Below, in pieces: positions 21,520 through 32,289 of a stretch of DNA of 64,000 nt. Source of the stretch: Labia minor (Eukaryota > Arthropoda > Insecta > Dermaptera > Spongiphoridae); assembly GCA_963082975.1 (NCBI GenBank), contig OY720348.1:51410421-51474420 (forward strand), in the 5' to 3' direction. The notes beneath the pieces are model-generated. The model was given only the letters and a program-made list of their open reading frames with translations. It was not told where the DNA came from and ran no database searches. A program made the translations under genes and the position numbers. Every line of letters starts with the position of its first letter. Within the stretch, counting starts at the first letter, position 1.

Positions 21520-22065
21520 TTTTACAATCTCACCACAGATAGTATTGCGATCATGAAAATTTCGATTTCGAGATTTTGATGTTTTTATACGTTTAGAGTC
21601 ATTTTCACTAAGGTTGAGAAAAAAGTTGTGTGTGTGTGTACGGTTTTAGCTAGAATAATGAAATTTGGTACACGGGCATTATTCAAAATTTGCAGTTTTC
21701 TATCGACTTTTGAGAAATGTAGCTCAACCGGAAGAGAGTCATTACCTACCACGTTTTGAGTTTATTTCCTCTAAACTGATCGTAAAAAAAGGATATATGT
21801 TGGATAGAGTTTTTCACAAGATTACAAATTGTAAAAAATGCTATATATAGAATTTCAGCTTGATTGAATCGCGGAAAGTACCGGAATTATTTTTTTAACT
21901 CTACAAATCACGCGCCAGCACGTGACGTGGTGCCATCAACAATGAACCAAGCACGCGCTCGTTTAATAAATATTATTTATTAATTTATAATTTATAATTT
22001 AATTTAAATAAAATCAATCCAATCCAAAAGTTAATCCAATTCCAATTTGCGAGATAGTCGAGTGG
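21520..22065 (+). mobile_element. HINE-C copy 4, worn ends
   Basis: The 5' repeat is degraded (ACAATCTCAC at 21524-21533) and the microsatellite is short (GTTGTGTGTGTGTAC near 21626). The core is well kept, including CTCAACCGGAAGAGAGTC. CACGTGACGTGGTGCCATCA at 21919-21938 is preserved. The 3' repeat GCGAGATAGT is intact (22049-22058), but the hairpin is lost after CGAGTGG. Confidence 0.82.
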
Positions 22066-22682
22066 CTATGTAGAAATAAAAAAACAAACAAAAATTTTGA
22101 ATCTATCTTTGAATTCTCTGGATAAAGAAGCGTTGATTAGGCAATATATTCCCTTGGAATTCATTTAACTTGACAGGGTCTGAGGCAGACGATTTAATTA
22201 TTCTACCTCCATCAGGTCTAAATAATCTCTAGAGCACTATACTTCATCCCTAGAATCTCCTTAGAGAACTTCTATTTTTCTCGCTTTAAAGAGCATCGCT
22301 TAATCATCTCTTCTTTTAAAGTAGATTACAAATATGTATTGGTAAACAGCATTAAAAACCAAATTTATCTATTTATAGAATTTTTTTCGAAATATTATTT
22401 TTTGTTTGTTTTTTTTTTTGTAATATAGCTAAAGTAATTAGATTATTATTCAGTTTAAAAAAATAATATAAAATATTGGTTTACTGAAAAAGAACGGCCA
22501 TATATGCACGTTTATATCGGCAAATGTTAATAATTATCGGTAAATGATGGCATTTATCGAGAATTATCAGGATTTATCGATAAATAACTATAAATTTTTT
22601 CTTAGGGACTTCATCAACATACAAGCATATTTGAGAATATTAATAAATAATTGAAAGTTTTATAAAATTGTAAATAAAATAT
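22066..22682. other. A/T-rich sequence with a short TATCG-rich cluster
   Basis: At 22507-22587 the words ATATCGGCAAAT, TTATCGGTAAAT, TTTATCGAGAATTATC and TTATCGATAAAT follow each other, a small degenerate and partly palindromic repeat. The rest is unremarkable. Confidence 0.5.
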
Positions 22683-23201
22683 GAGCTGTGGCCAGGCACA
22701 GAACCGACCGACCATTTGAAATAAATTAATTTCGAAACAATATTATAATTATCATGCTATAAAGTATCAAATAAAAAAATATTTTTAAAACTTGAATTAA
22801 ATTATATTATCTTAGTTTTTTTTTAGTTTAATTAATCAATTATTTATCACTACTATATTTTAAGTGAAATATTTTCTGACAATGAATATAAAATTAATAC
22901 TTTGTAAACTATCACTTCCGGTTTCCAAATAAACACCAAAACTTAATGAATTCATGCTATTGATGCATTAAGTAAATATACCAAATTTTATTAAAATCCG
23001 TTGAGCGGTTCAAGCTATACACATCTATACGGACAATGAACAGACGGACGGCCGGACGGACAGACGGACAGACATCATGCTAAAAATACTTTTTTTTTGT
23101 GAACAAAATACATGATTCGTAAAATGATTATGTAAAAATCTCCACATGGGAAATTTGGTGTGAAAACAATACCTTCTCTTCCTATCGTAGTTTGGTAAAA
23201 A
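22683..23201 (-). mobile_element. HINE-A copy, diverged
   Basis: The 3' end has a variant hairpin (CTGTG/CACAG) and ACCGACCGACC near 22703. The GTCC/GTCT microsatellite is at 23040-23075 and AAATTTGGTGTGAAAACAAT at 23151. The 5' repeat is nearly lost (CGTAGTTTGGTAAAAA, 23186-23201). About 100 bp in the 3' half (22740-22870) do not match other copies and the TGACGTCA pair is missing. Confidence 0.72.
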
Positions 23202-23269
23202 CGGGTATTATTTGAGAATATTTAAAATAAATGTAAGTATATATAAATGTAAGTATATTTATATATTTA

Positions 23270-25545
23270 TAAAAGAATAATAATAAGAAGAAGAAGAAAA
23301 AGAAATATTTATTTGTTTTTGCCTAATCCGGCATACAAAAATACACAATTTCATAATTCCGCTCATTTCAACAAAATTATGAAATAATTAAAAATATAAT
23401 TACAAAAAAATAAAAAATGATAACAATGTTTAAATATTCATTTGATTTTGCCAATTTGCAAACAAGTTATACAATTTCACCATTCTGCACAGTTTAAAAA
23501 AATTGCACAAAAATCAAACACATATAAATATAAAAACAATCAAATAAACAGAAGTTCATGTTTTGATAAGATTATCATGTCGCTGAATTCAAAAAAAGAA
23601 TTTTATTTGTGTTACCCAGTTGTAATCATCCAAAGAGGGTGACTACGTAAGCCAAGTCGCATAAATACAAATCAAGTATAAACTATAAAAATATTTAAAA
23701 TCAATTTAAACGCTTTATTTACTTGATTACTTGACTGTTCCAGCACAAAATTTATATTGTTCAAAATGTTCTACCTCAAATTGCTATTATATTCTCTTCA
23801 GTTTTTTAACAAGCGTGGGACATTCTCTATTTAGAGCACTATGAGCACTATGACATGTGTCCAGTCCTAAATTAAATTTTAAGTTAGCCTTCTCACAGTT
23901 TGTGCATTTAAAAATTTTCTCTTGACATATCCCCGACTTGTGTTCCCCACTGCATTTATAACATGACATCTTTTTTTTACAATCGGCGGCATTATGTGAG
24001 AATCCCCAAAAATTGAAACATCTTTTAATATTTATATAAAACACGACATCTCCCCCAGCCTAAGTAAATTTTTTCCTTTTTTAATATTTGTTCATGAGTT
24101 TTTTTACCCATTTCCAAAATAATAGTGCCAATCGCACCCCGGATTCCTGAAACAGATCTAGTAATCTTTTTAACTATTTTAATATCTTCCCCCTCGATGC
24201 CATTCTGAGTCTTAATTGCCTCAAGTATCTCTTCGTTATCCCGAGCTATCATTTCTTTTTCGACGTTAATAACTTTGATTTTCCATTTTTTTCTCTTAAG
24301 TTCTTCAATTATAAATGTATCACCCATTTGTTCTTGGATCAACTCTTTTATCGGTACGTGAGTATTCCTGTTTCCTGCATTGGTATCCCTTTCATAGCCT
24401 AAGAAGACTTTGCCATCCTTACCGCCTCTAAGTTGAGTTATTCCAATTGGTAAACTTTTAATGTCAATTTTAATTTTGATTGCATTCATCGTTACCCTAT
24501 TGTCTTTATTTTCTTTTGGTTTGACCACAAGGATATTTTGCCTTGTAGGGTCCCTTTTAACCGCATCAGCATTTTCGGTGTCATGAGCTATTCCATTTGC
24601 AGTCATGATTAAAGCTTTTAAATCATTGATTTCACCTCTTAGGCTAGAGATCTCGTTTTTAACAAGTTCTCTAACCACATCTTTCAATTCTTTCTTAATT
24701 AGCTGTTCATCTCTAATTGATTTTACAAAATTGATGATTTCATCAATTTTGTCACCTGGTATTGGTTGTACCCTAATCGATCCAGATGAACTTTGTCTCT
24801 CCAGGACTGATTCAGCAAGGGTTCTTGCATTTTGTGGATCAACATCCCTGAAAGGCCCTTTACACGATGAATGTCGGCCGGTTGCCTTTTGATACACTTT
24901 ATGTTTCGCAACACAGTCAGGGTGAAAGAATTGCTTGTCACAGATGGTGCATTGGACGATTTTCCTCAATATTGCAGCTTTGCAAACAGAGCATACATAA
25001 CCAGCGTAATTACTCATATTTTTCGTGATTTATATTATGTACCTATCTAAATAAAGGAAGAGTAAAAATATCACTAGAGAAGTTAATAATAGAAATAACA
25101 AAATAAAAATAATATATATAATATAAAATTGAAGATAAGAAGGAGATTAGGATAGAAAAAGAACTTTGCACTTACGGGGTCTGTCGTAGTGACTTGCGGA
25201 GGGGGAAGGGGAAGACCTCGGTGAGGAGATGTTAATGAGGATTGAGACTATTAGAATTATGAGAGTTCAATAAATATTTAATGAAACACTAAATTAAACA
25301 CTTCTTGAAATTGTATTATTAGTTTGCAAGTAGAGAGAGGGGTTCACTGGAGGTCACTTCAAAGCACTTGAGGAGAAAAGGTGCCCAGAAGGTAGCAAAA
25401 GCACCAACGAACCTGTATGAAAACTGGAAGGGTGATATGTTAGTTCACAACACACTCTCAAAGAAAAACAACCAAGACAGCTTGAAAAGATCAGGAGCTC
25501 ACCAAAAATACGTGTGCACAGTTCGACAGCCAGACTCATAAGAGA
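23270..25545 (-). mobile_element. Non-LTR element with gag-like ORF1 and no ORF2
   Basis: On the minus strand a G+C-richer leader (25545 down to about 25020) precedes an ORF1-type gag reading frame (25017-23787). About 500 bp of non-coding sequence follow, ending in TTTCTTTTTCTTCTTCTT and TTATTATT tracts near 23275-23305. The 3' part contains a diverged tandem repeat (TTTGCCTAATCCGGCATAC near 23320 and TTTTGCCAATTTGC near 23450 on the plus strand). No endonuclease or reverse transcriptase frame lies downstream. I infer either an internally deleted LINE or an ORF1-only non-autonomous element. The 5' and 3' borders are estimates. Confidence 0.65.
23787..25017 (-). pseudogene. LINE ORF1 (gag-like) protein, frame-broken
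   Basis: ORF1 proteins of gag type bind element RNA and help form the transposition complex. The main frame gives 330 residues. C9-x2-C12, C23-x2-C26, H32 and C35 form a PHD-like zinc finger; residues about 88-137 are charged and heptad-like, probably a coiled coil; 160-290 resemble the RNA-binding part of such gags. This frame stops at 24025. The next frame, overlapping it by 20 bases, continues with RCFNFWGFSHNAADC, CYKCSGEHKSGIC and CTNC plus HSAHSALNRECP, the usual knuckle series. A one-base shift near 24030 thus separates the knuckles from the rest. In the first knuckle the second cysteine is phenylalanine, a sign of decay. ATG at 25017 is the first plausible start. Clade (Jockey, R1, LOA or I type) not resolved. 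Confidence 0.8.
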
Positions 25546-25564
25546 AATATATAAGAATATTTAT

Positions 25565-25830
25565 AATAATAATAATAATAATAAAATGATGATTAAACAT
25601 TAAATAAAATAGTTTTAAAAGAAAAGAATAATAATTAATCGAAGGATTGATTCATCAATTGTGTTTAAAATCTGTTTATTTGAAAACATAACAAACATAA
25701 ATAAATAGAAAACAATGAGAATTATCTTATCAATGAAGAATATGGAAGGTGATATATTTTCTGAAAAATAATATTAATCATAATAATAATAAACATCCTA
25801 TCAAAAATTACAATGAAATTATTTTTTAAA
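25565..25830 (-). repeat. Dispersed repeat R, copy 2
   Basis: Reverse complement of 3917-4190 with moderate divergence. It abuts the estimated 5' end of the non-LTR element, which may have inserted into it. Confidence 0.68.
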
Positions 25831-25894
25831 TAAATGTTTTGTTTATTTTACCATCTATCAAAGAAAAACTAAGCAATGATTAATTTTGATAAAC

Positions 25895-26000
25895 AAAACG
25901 AAAATATCTGTTCTACTGAACATAGAACAAATTTACCCTCCTTTGGAGGCAACTGACTTAATAGACAAAGAAATTAAAAAAAAATCAGAGTTTTATTTTT
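25895..26000 (+). repeat. SINE-like family D, diverged copy
   Basis: GTTCTACTGAACATAGAAC keeps the hairpin of the family. AACTGACTTAATAG and TCAGAGTTTTATTTTT match the 3' part of other copies. Confidence 0.5.
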
Positions 26001-26324
26001 GAATCTTGAATTCTTATTTATTAGTTTATATAATTAATTATATATAAAATGTTCCGTTTTGATATATATTCATTATATTCATTAGTTTTGATTTTATCGC
26101 TTTTTCAAAAAGTAAAAATTATAATTTTATTTATTTTTAACTCATTTTCAACTACTGTCATTGAAAATATTATATATATATATATAATAAATTATTATAA
26201 ATTGAATATTAATTGAATCAATTTTGATATTATAAATAGTATTCCCATTTTATACATCTTTAATTTTTAAATAATTTATTATTTTAGCTTTAATATGACA
26301 AATAATAGTTGAAAATTAGTAAAA
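26001..26324. other. A/T-rich sequence
   Basis: Very A/T-rich with (TA)n at 26171-26188. Nothing recognised. Confidence 0.6.
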
Positions 26325-26934
26325 AATGTCTCCACTCGACTATCTAGCAATTTGAATTGGATTAAATAACATATATTATATTTAAATTAAATTTAATTAA
26401 TTATAAATTACAAATTAAAATTAATAAATAATATTTATTAAACCAGGGCGTGTGTGGTTCTTTGTTTATGGCACCACGTCACGTGCTGGAGCGTGATTTG
26501 CAGAGTTAAAAAATTAATTCCGGTACTTTCAGCCATTCAATCAAGCTGAAATTCTATATATAGCAGTTTTATACAATTTTTAATCTTGTGAAAAACTCTA
26601 TTCAACATATATCCTTTTTTTACGGTCAGTTTAAAGGAAAAAAACTCAAAACGTGGTAGGTAATGACTTACTTCCGGATGAGCTACATTTCTTAAAAGTT
26701 GATAGAAAACTAGGAATTTTGAATAATGACCGTATACCAAATTTCATTATTCTAGCTCAAACCATTTTTCCGTAATCTTGCCTACATACACACGCACACA
26801 CACACATACACACATACATTTTTCTCAACCTTAGTGAAAATGATTCAGGAACCTCCAAAACGTATAAAAACATCAAAATCACGACATCGAATATTTTCGT
26901 GATTGCAAATCTATCTCTGGCGAGATGGTAAAAA
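26325..26934 (-). mobile_element. HINE-C copy 5, nearly complete
   Basis: On the minus strand: 5' end with GCGAGATGGT complement at 26920-26929, microsatellite (CA)n at 26790-26815, full core, CACGTGCTGG segment at 26478-26490, 3' repeat ACTATCTAGC at 26339-26348 and GTCTCCACTC at 26329-26338. The outer half of the hairpin is lost. It is one of the longest copies. Confidence 0.85.
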
Positions 26935-27927
26935 TGTGTTCTATTATTGATAGGAAAATATTTAATTCTTTACAAATTTCTTATTTTAATTTTAATTTAT
27001 TATATAAAACTAAATGTAACGTACATATCATTTACTATAATACTTCATATAAACTATACTTAATATAAAGTCAATTTTTTAAAATTAACACTTAATAAGA
27101 ATAATTAAAATTTAAGCACTCCATCTAGTTCATTTATTTGTTTGTTTCATGCGCATTTCTTTCTGCCAACAATGATGATGTAATAATTGAAATGCGCATA
27201 GAGTAGAAATAAATCAAATTAACTATCTATAAGTATAAATTTATAATATAAAAATTTATTTTTATAAAATATAATACCTGTGTGTCAAGTGTAAATTTTA
27301 TTAACTTCTTTATTATTTTCATATAGAATTAAAAAAATAAAATAAAATAAAATACATAAAAAAAAGATAATTAATAATAGTAACCAACCAGTCGTTCTGA
27401 TTAATTTATGATAAATAATCTTTGAAGTCATATAAAAAAAATAAATAAATAAACAATATTCATTTATTTTATTTCATTTTATTTTTTTTTTTTTTTTTTT
27501 TTAATTAAAGGTAAAGGGATGAATGGTGAGAGTGCAACGAGATTCGTTGAGTCCTTTGCCAACTTGCTTTCATGTTTGAATAGTTTATTTGTTTTCAAGT
27601 GGTTGGAAGCTCATCGATTTGATTTTCATTTTGTGCAAAACAGAAACGGGTCAACTGAATGTGGGCGGATGCTTTGTTGTGAGAATCCCTCCCCCCCCCC
27701 ATTCCTCCACCTCTCTCATCGCGCCAGCAACACCTTGATCACGCTCATTAGACCACTCTAATGTGTCGGGAACCCTCGTGCAATTAAACATATAAATTGC
27801 AAATAATATATCCATAATGGGTGAGAAATAACTCGTTTTACATACTTAATTAAATTTACTATATTACTTGGAAATTGTTTCTTGTGTAAATTATTATTAA
27901 ACACTACCCGCCCTCCTCTCTCCGCAT

Positions 27928-27958
<31 letters not shown>

Positions 27959-28159
27959 ACATCGGCAACGACTTATTTCATAACTTGTGCTTCTCCTTCT
28001 TAAGGATGCAACTTCTGCAAAATTGAATATGATTAAAATGGAGATTAAGTGGAAAAACGGGGTTGGAATGAAATAGGAGGAGAGTGAGAATAAAGCAACA
28101 CAAGGGGGTTGGTTTTAAGATTTTCACACGGATTATCTTACACTCGCCCTGGAAACATT

Positions 28160-28202
<43 letters not shown>

Positions 28203-28869
28203 GATTAATTTTAATAGAATTTTTTTAAATGTGCATTAGACATATTTTTACTTTATTATCTTAATATAGGTAGAGATAGAGCGCTTTCCATTGTGTTTAA
28301 AATTTATATTTAATAGAAAAATGTAAATTTTATTCTCTAGGAATATATATAGTCTATTTTCAAGAAATATTATTATTATTTTTTTTTTTTTTTTTTTTTT
28401 TTACTAAAACATTTCTAGTTATTTATGCATTTTAAAGGAAAAAAATGATAAAAATGTTAGAATAAGGTAGGAGATTTAAACCTCAAATTATTACTAAATT
28501 GCATATATATGATATACTAAATAATAATTTAATATAAATATTAATGATAATCTATGTGCAATATATATATAAAATGTCGTTCAATTTAATTAAAAATAAT
28601 TTTTTTTTTAAGAGGAAACTTGAATTTTTTAACCTAAAAAATATTTAAATTTAAATAATAATAAACAAAAAATAAATGAAAAGTTTTTAAATAGTCAATT
28701 TGATTTGAATTTTATTTATTAGATTTTTGCCAAATTTATCTTAGTGTAGCCTGACCAGAAATGTAGCCGGTCAAAACGGGACAAATTTTTTTTTTTTTCA
28801 ATAAATGGATTTTGAATAAATTTATTATAAAAATATGCAAAAATATAAATAAAGAACAATATCATTAAT
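26935..28869. other. A/T-rich sequence with several microsatellites
   Basis: Holds T runs at 27482-27502 and 28380-28402, a C run at 27688-27699, (CA)n at 27926-27958 and (AT)n at 28163-28199. The part 27505-27780 is richer in G+C and open for 80 codons from 27519, but the peptide is not familiar and has no splice context I trust. CCGGTCAAAACGGGACAAAT at 28767-28786 may be a MITE end without a visible partner. Confidence 0.45.
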
Positions 28870-28951
28870 TAAATAACAAACTACGAATTTTGAATAATCT
28901 GTGTATATCAAATTTCATTATTCGAGCTCAAACCGTTTTTGCGTAATCTTG

Positions 28952-29003
<52 letters not shown>

Positions 29004-29092
29004 GACAGAGAGAGAGAGAGAGAGACGTGTTTTTTTCAACCTTAGTGAAAATAACTCAGGGACCTTCAAAACGTAAAAAAATTACGGGTAAA
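28870..29092 (-). mobile_element. HINE-C fragment with long microsatellite
   Basis: Contains only the middle of the family: ACTACGAATTTTGAATAAT, then (CA)n from 28957 to 28999 followed by (GACA) and (GA)n, then CAACCTTAGTGAAAAT and GGGACCTTCAAAACGT. Both ends are missing. It directly abuts the next HINE-C copy. Confidence 0.7.
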
Positions 29093-29529
29093 ATATTACA
29101 ACAGATGGCACTATTTTTTTTTTAAAGTTCGGTTTCTTTTGGAATGAAGGGTGTATATAGCAGAGTTTTATACAATTTTTAATAATCTGAAAAACAATCA
29201 AACATATATCTTTATTTTTACGGTCACTTTAGAGGAAAAAAAATCAAAACGTTGTAGGTAATGACCCTCTTCCGTTTGAGCTACATTTCTCAAAAGTTGA
29301 TAGAAAACTACTAATTTTGAATAATGACCATGTACTAAATTTCATGATTCTAGCTCAAGCCGTTTTTGAGTAATCTTGTACATACACACATACACACACA
29401 CACAGAGAGAGACATTTTTCTCAACATCAGTGAAAATGGTTCAGGAACCTTCAAAACATATAAAACCATCAAAATCTCAACATTGAAATTTTCGTGATCG
29501 CAATACTATCTCTGGCGAGATAGTAAAAA
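29093..29529 (-). mobile_element. HINE-C copy, subfamily with alternative 3' part
   Basis: The 5' repeat GCGAGATAGT (complement) is at 29515-29524 and the microsatellite at 29390-29412. The core ends at GTATATAGCAG, then passes into ACTATTTTTTTTTTAAAGTT and ACAACAGATGGC as in the copy at 2617-3045. Shared non-canonical 3' sequence in two copies argues for a true subfamily. Confidence 0.78.
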
Positions 29530-30214
29530 TTGTAGGCTTGGATCAGAAGGCTCTAGCAAACTTCCAAGACAAATTTATATGCTGATAAAACTAAATAATA
29601 ATTAAATAAATAATATATTATTTTATTAAAATAATCTTTATCCTTTGATTTGATTTAATTTCATTTGAATGTTTCCATAGGTTATTATCCATTAAGTACC
29701 CTTAATTCACTTTCTTAATACATTTATACAGGACTTAACTGATTCAAGATTTATAGAAGCCTATCGTCTCCCTTCCAAGTAGATTTTAACTCCGACTATC
29801 TCTGGGTATAATTTCCGTTTCAGACACACACACACACACTTGCCAATTTTTCTCTTTACCTAACCCTCCTAGTCAGTTCCAAGGGTTTCTTCTGACCTCC
29901 CCTTCAATTTAGAGTATCATTCCAGTATAATCCCACCGCCATACTTGAAACAATTAAGCTTACAAAAAAAATTTAATTAACAATTTATTTCATAATGAAA
30001 ATTCCATAACAAAATATGCTTAAATTATATTAATAAGATGTTATTTTTTTTTTTAATCAATATAACAAAATAGTTGTTTAAATAGTTTTTCGTTTGGCAA
30101 ATTTAGATTTCAATCCGATAATTCATTAAGTTTTTATTCTATTATTGTACTAAAAATAATAATTTAAATTTTTACATTAATTATTTCAGATTAATTAAAA
30201 TTTGGTATTAGATT
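29530..30214. other. A/T-rich sequence, nothing recognised
   Basis: The part 29740-29945 is more complex, with a (CA)n at 29824-29840, but shows no gene or element end that I recognise. Confidence 0.5.
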
Positions 30215-30450
30215 ACAAAGTCCGATGATTCTGGCAAGGAACTTTCTCTAGTTGGGGACTGTGAAGTCCACCCAGCTATGGAATCAAAATTGTTCAAATA
30301 TGAAATAAAAGGTAGCGCCTTTGTTCAAGAAAATCAAGATAAAGGTTGACATGATCCGTTCTACTGATCATAGAACACCTTTATCCCTCTTAGAAGGCAT
30401 CTGACGCGCTCTCCTTCCATAAAATATATATACAAAAGTCAGATGTTTTA
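30215..30450 (+). repeat. SINE-like family D, copy 4
   Basis: Long copy: GTGAAGTCCACCCAGC (30270-30285), GGTAGCGCC, CAAGAAAATCAAGATAAAGG, the hairpin GTTCTACTGATCATAGAAC (30357-30375), CCTTTATCCCTCTTAG and the 3' end TACAAAAGTCAGATGTTTTA. The first phrase recurs in the copy at 36225. Confidence 0.7.
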
Positions 30451-30689
30451 TTTATTTATTTATTTTTTATTAGATTTCGTAAGAGATTAAAAAACTGTGA
30501 ATTTCATCAAGAATATTATAATTAGGGTTCAAAATCAAGAAGAGGAATAGAGTTAATTCAAGAGTCAAATTCTTAAAATACTAAACTTGAAAACTGAAAA
30601 TGAAATAAAATTAATTAGTCTTGACGGATAATAAATTTTAAAAATAATTTAAATTTAAAATAAAATTATAATCGGGACACATTTGTTAA

Positions 30690-30985
30690 AAAAATAAATG
30701 TGAGGATCTATTTATCTATATCTCTGTGGCTCTACGGAACTCGTCGCAGCAACTACATTTCTCCAAGTGTCCCTATCCTGAGCCACAACCATCCAACCCT
30801 TACCCTCTCCTGCCTCTCTCACGTCTCTTTCTACATTGTTCTTGGTCTTCGAAGCGGACGTTTCCCAATCGGTCTCCCCAATAATATATTTTTCGCCATT
30901 CTATCCTCCCCCATTCTAGTCACGTGCCCTGCCCTTCGCAGCCTTCTCGATTTTATAATCTCTCATTTCAGGATACGTATTGATA
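30690..30985 (-). pseudogene. RTE-like non-LTR element, 3' coding end
   Basis: On the minus strand the frame reads IIKSRRLRRAGHVTRMGEDR and KNILLGRPIGKRPLRRPRTM, then after a frame change WMVVAQDRDTWRNVVAA. This is the C-terminal tail that follows the reverse transcriptase in RTE-like elements. A stop (TAG) and a frame change break it. Past the coding end come CCGTAGAGCCACAGAGATAT and an AGATA-like tail, typical of non-LTR elements that end in short tandem repeats. It is 5'-truncated. Confidence 0.75.
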
Positions 30986-31717
30986 TCTGTAAATCTAATA
31001 TTTTGATTTATAAAAAAAAACTATAAATAAAGAAATTAAAAAATAATCAATATTAATATTAAAAGTAATAAATATATAGGATTTATTTTTTTAACATTTA
31101 ATTGAAGATATATATTCATAATAGAATAGAAATTTGAAAAGGAATTTGAATTAAATCTTGTATATATAAAAAATAGTCCCGTTATAAATATTCTAGAGGA
31201 ATAAAATTAAAATTTCTAACAGCACTTTAATTCTATATTTTAGCTTCTTCTCCTTTCACTAATATTGAGTGTATCAAGTTCCAAGCAAGGTGTTTTTCTG
31301 GTAATAATTATTCCTACAAATTTTATTTACGTTGTATATATCCCTATTTGTAGTAGTATGTTGGTAGAAGTAATTATTTGTTCCACGAATAATTCCTTTT
31401 TTATATGCGTAGTAATATCAAAGTTACCTGTTCATAGATAAAACATTGAAAATGGTTCAAATATTGAATTATTTAGGAATTTTAATATTTTAATAGAACA
31501 ATTAGTTAGTAACATAAACAAATAATAGAATAAATTAATTAATTTGATAGTAAAGTGTAAATTGATATTAAAAAAATTTTTAATGATTGTATAATTTCAA
31601 AAATGCTAATAATTAATTCGAAAGTAAATTTTAAATTGTCTATTATTTAATTTCTAATAAATAAAATAATAATAGTAATTACAAAAAAATCATAAAATTG
31701 AATATTAAAAATTTATT
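30986..31717. other. A/T-rich sequence, nothing recognised
   Basis: A/T-rich; no gene, element end or long repeat seen. Confidence 0.6.
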
Positions 31718-32112
31718 CCAGGTTATTTTCACATATATTTGTGAGATTTCAATCTCAACATTATCAAGATAATTTTGAGAAGGAAATTTTGAAATTCTGG
31801 GATAAGGACTGTAGCATGATAGGCTGTGGTACGAGCCGGGAGTGTGTTAGTATCGGTGTCAGGAACTGTCAGGAACTGGAACAGTGACGAGAATTCTTCA
31901 GAGCTTCAGAACACAATCTATCAAACATTAGATTAGGAATTTGGATTCTTGATTTTAGTCTTTTGTATAATTGTCATTGTTAGTATTTTGGGTTGAATGG
32001 GTTGGTAATGTTTGACTTACAGAGTTCTGAAGCCCTGAAATATCTTCCTCTAGTACTGACAGTAAACTAACAAATGCGGTCCGGTACGAAATTTGCACGA
32101 AAACTTAAACGA
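31718..32112. mobile_element. MITE family E, copy 2
   Basis: The left end CCAGGTTATTTTCACATATA matches the left end of the copy at 33336. The right end, complement GTTCGTTTAAGTTTTCGTG, matches the left end of the copy at 16133. GACTTACAGAGTTCTGAAGC (32017-32036) is shared, diverged, with the copy at 33336. Non-coding. Confidence 0.6.
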
Positions 32113-32289
32113 ACATATATATTTATTTATAATAAACATCCATATTTAACTGTAAATAAGTTCAAATGAGTAAGTGAAAGAGATAACACTCTGATACTCA
32201 GTGATATGAATTATATTTTCTTATTGTATTTAAAAATAAAAATTATTCTACATCAAAAAAAAAAAAAATTAAAGATATATATATATATA

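Noticed and set aside
21919..21938. CACGTG E-box as a regulatory site
   Set aside because: It is part of the HINE-C consensus (also at about 1110, 26480 and 41600), so its presence is explained by the repeat.
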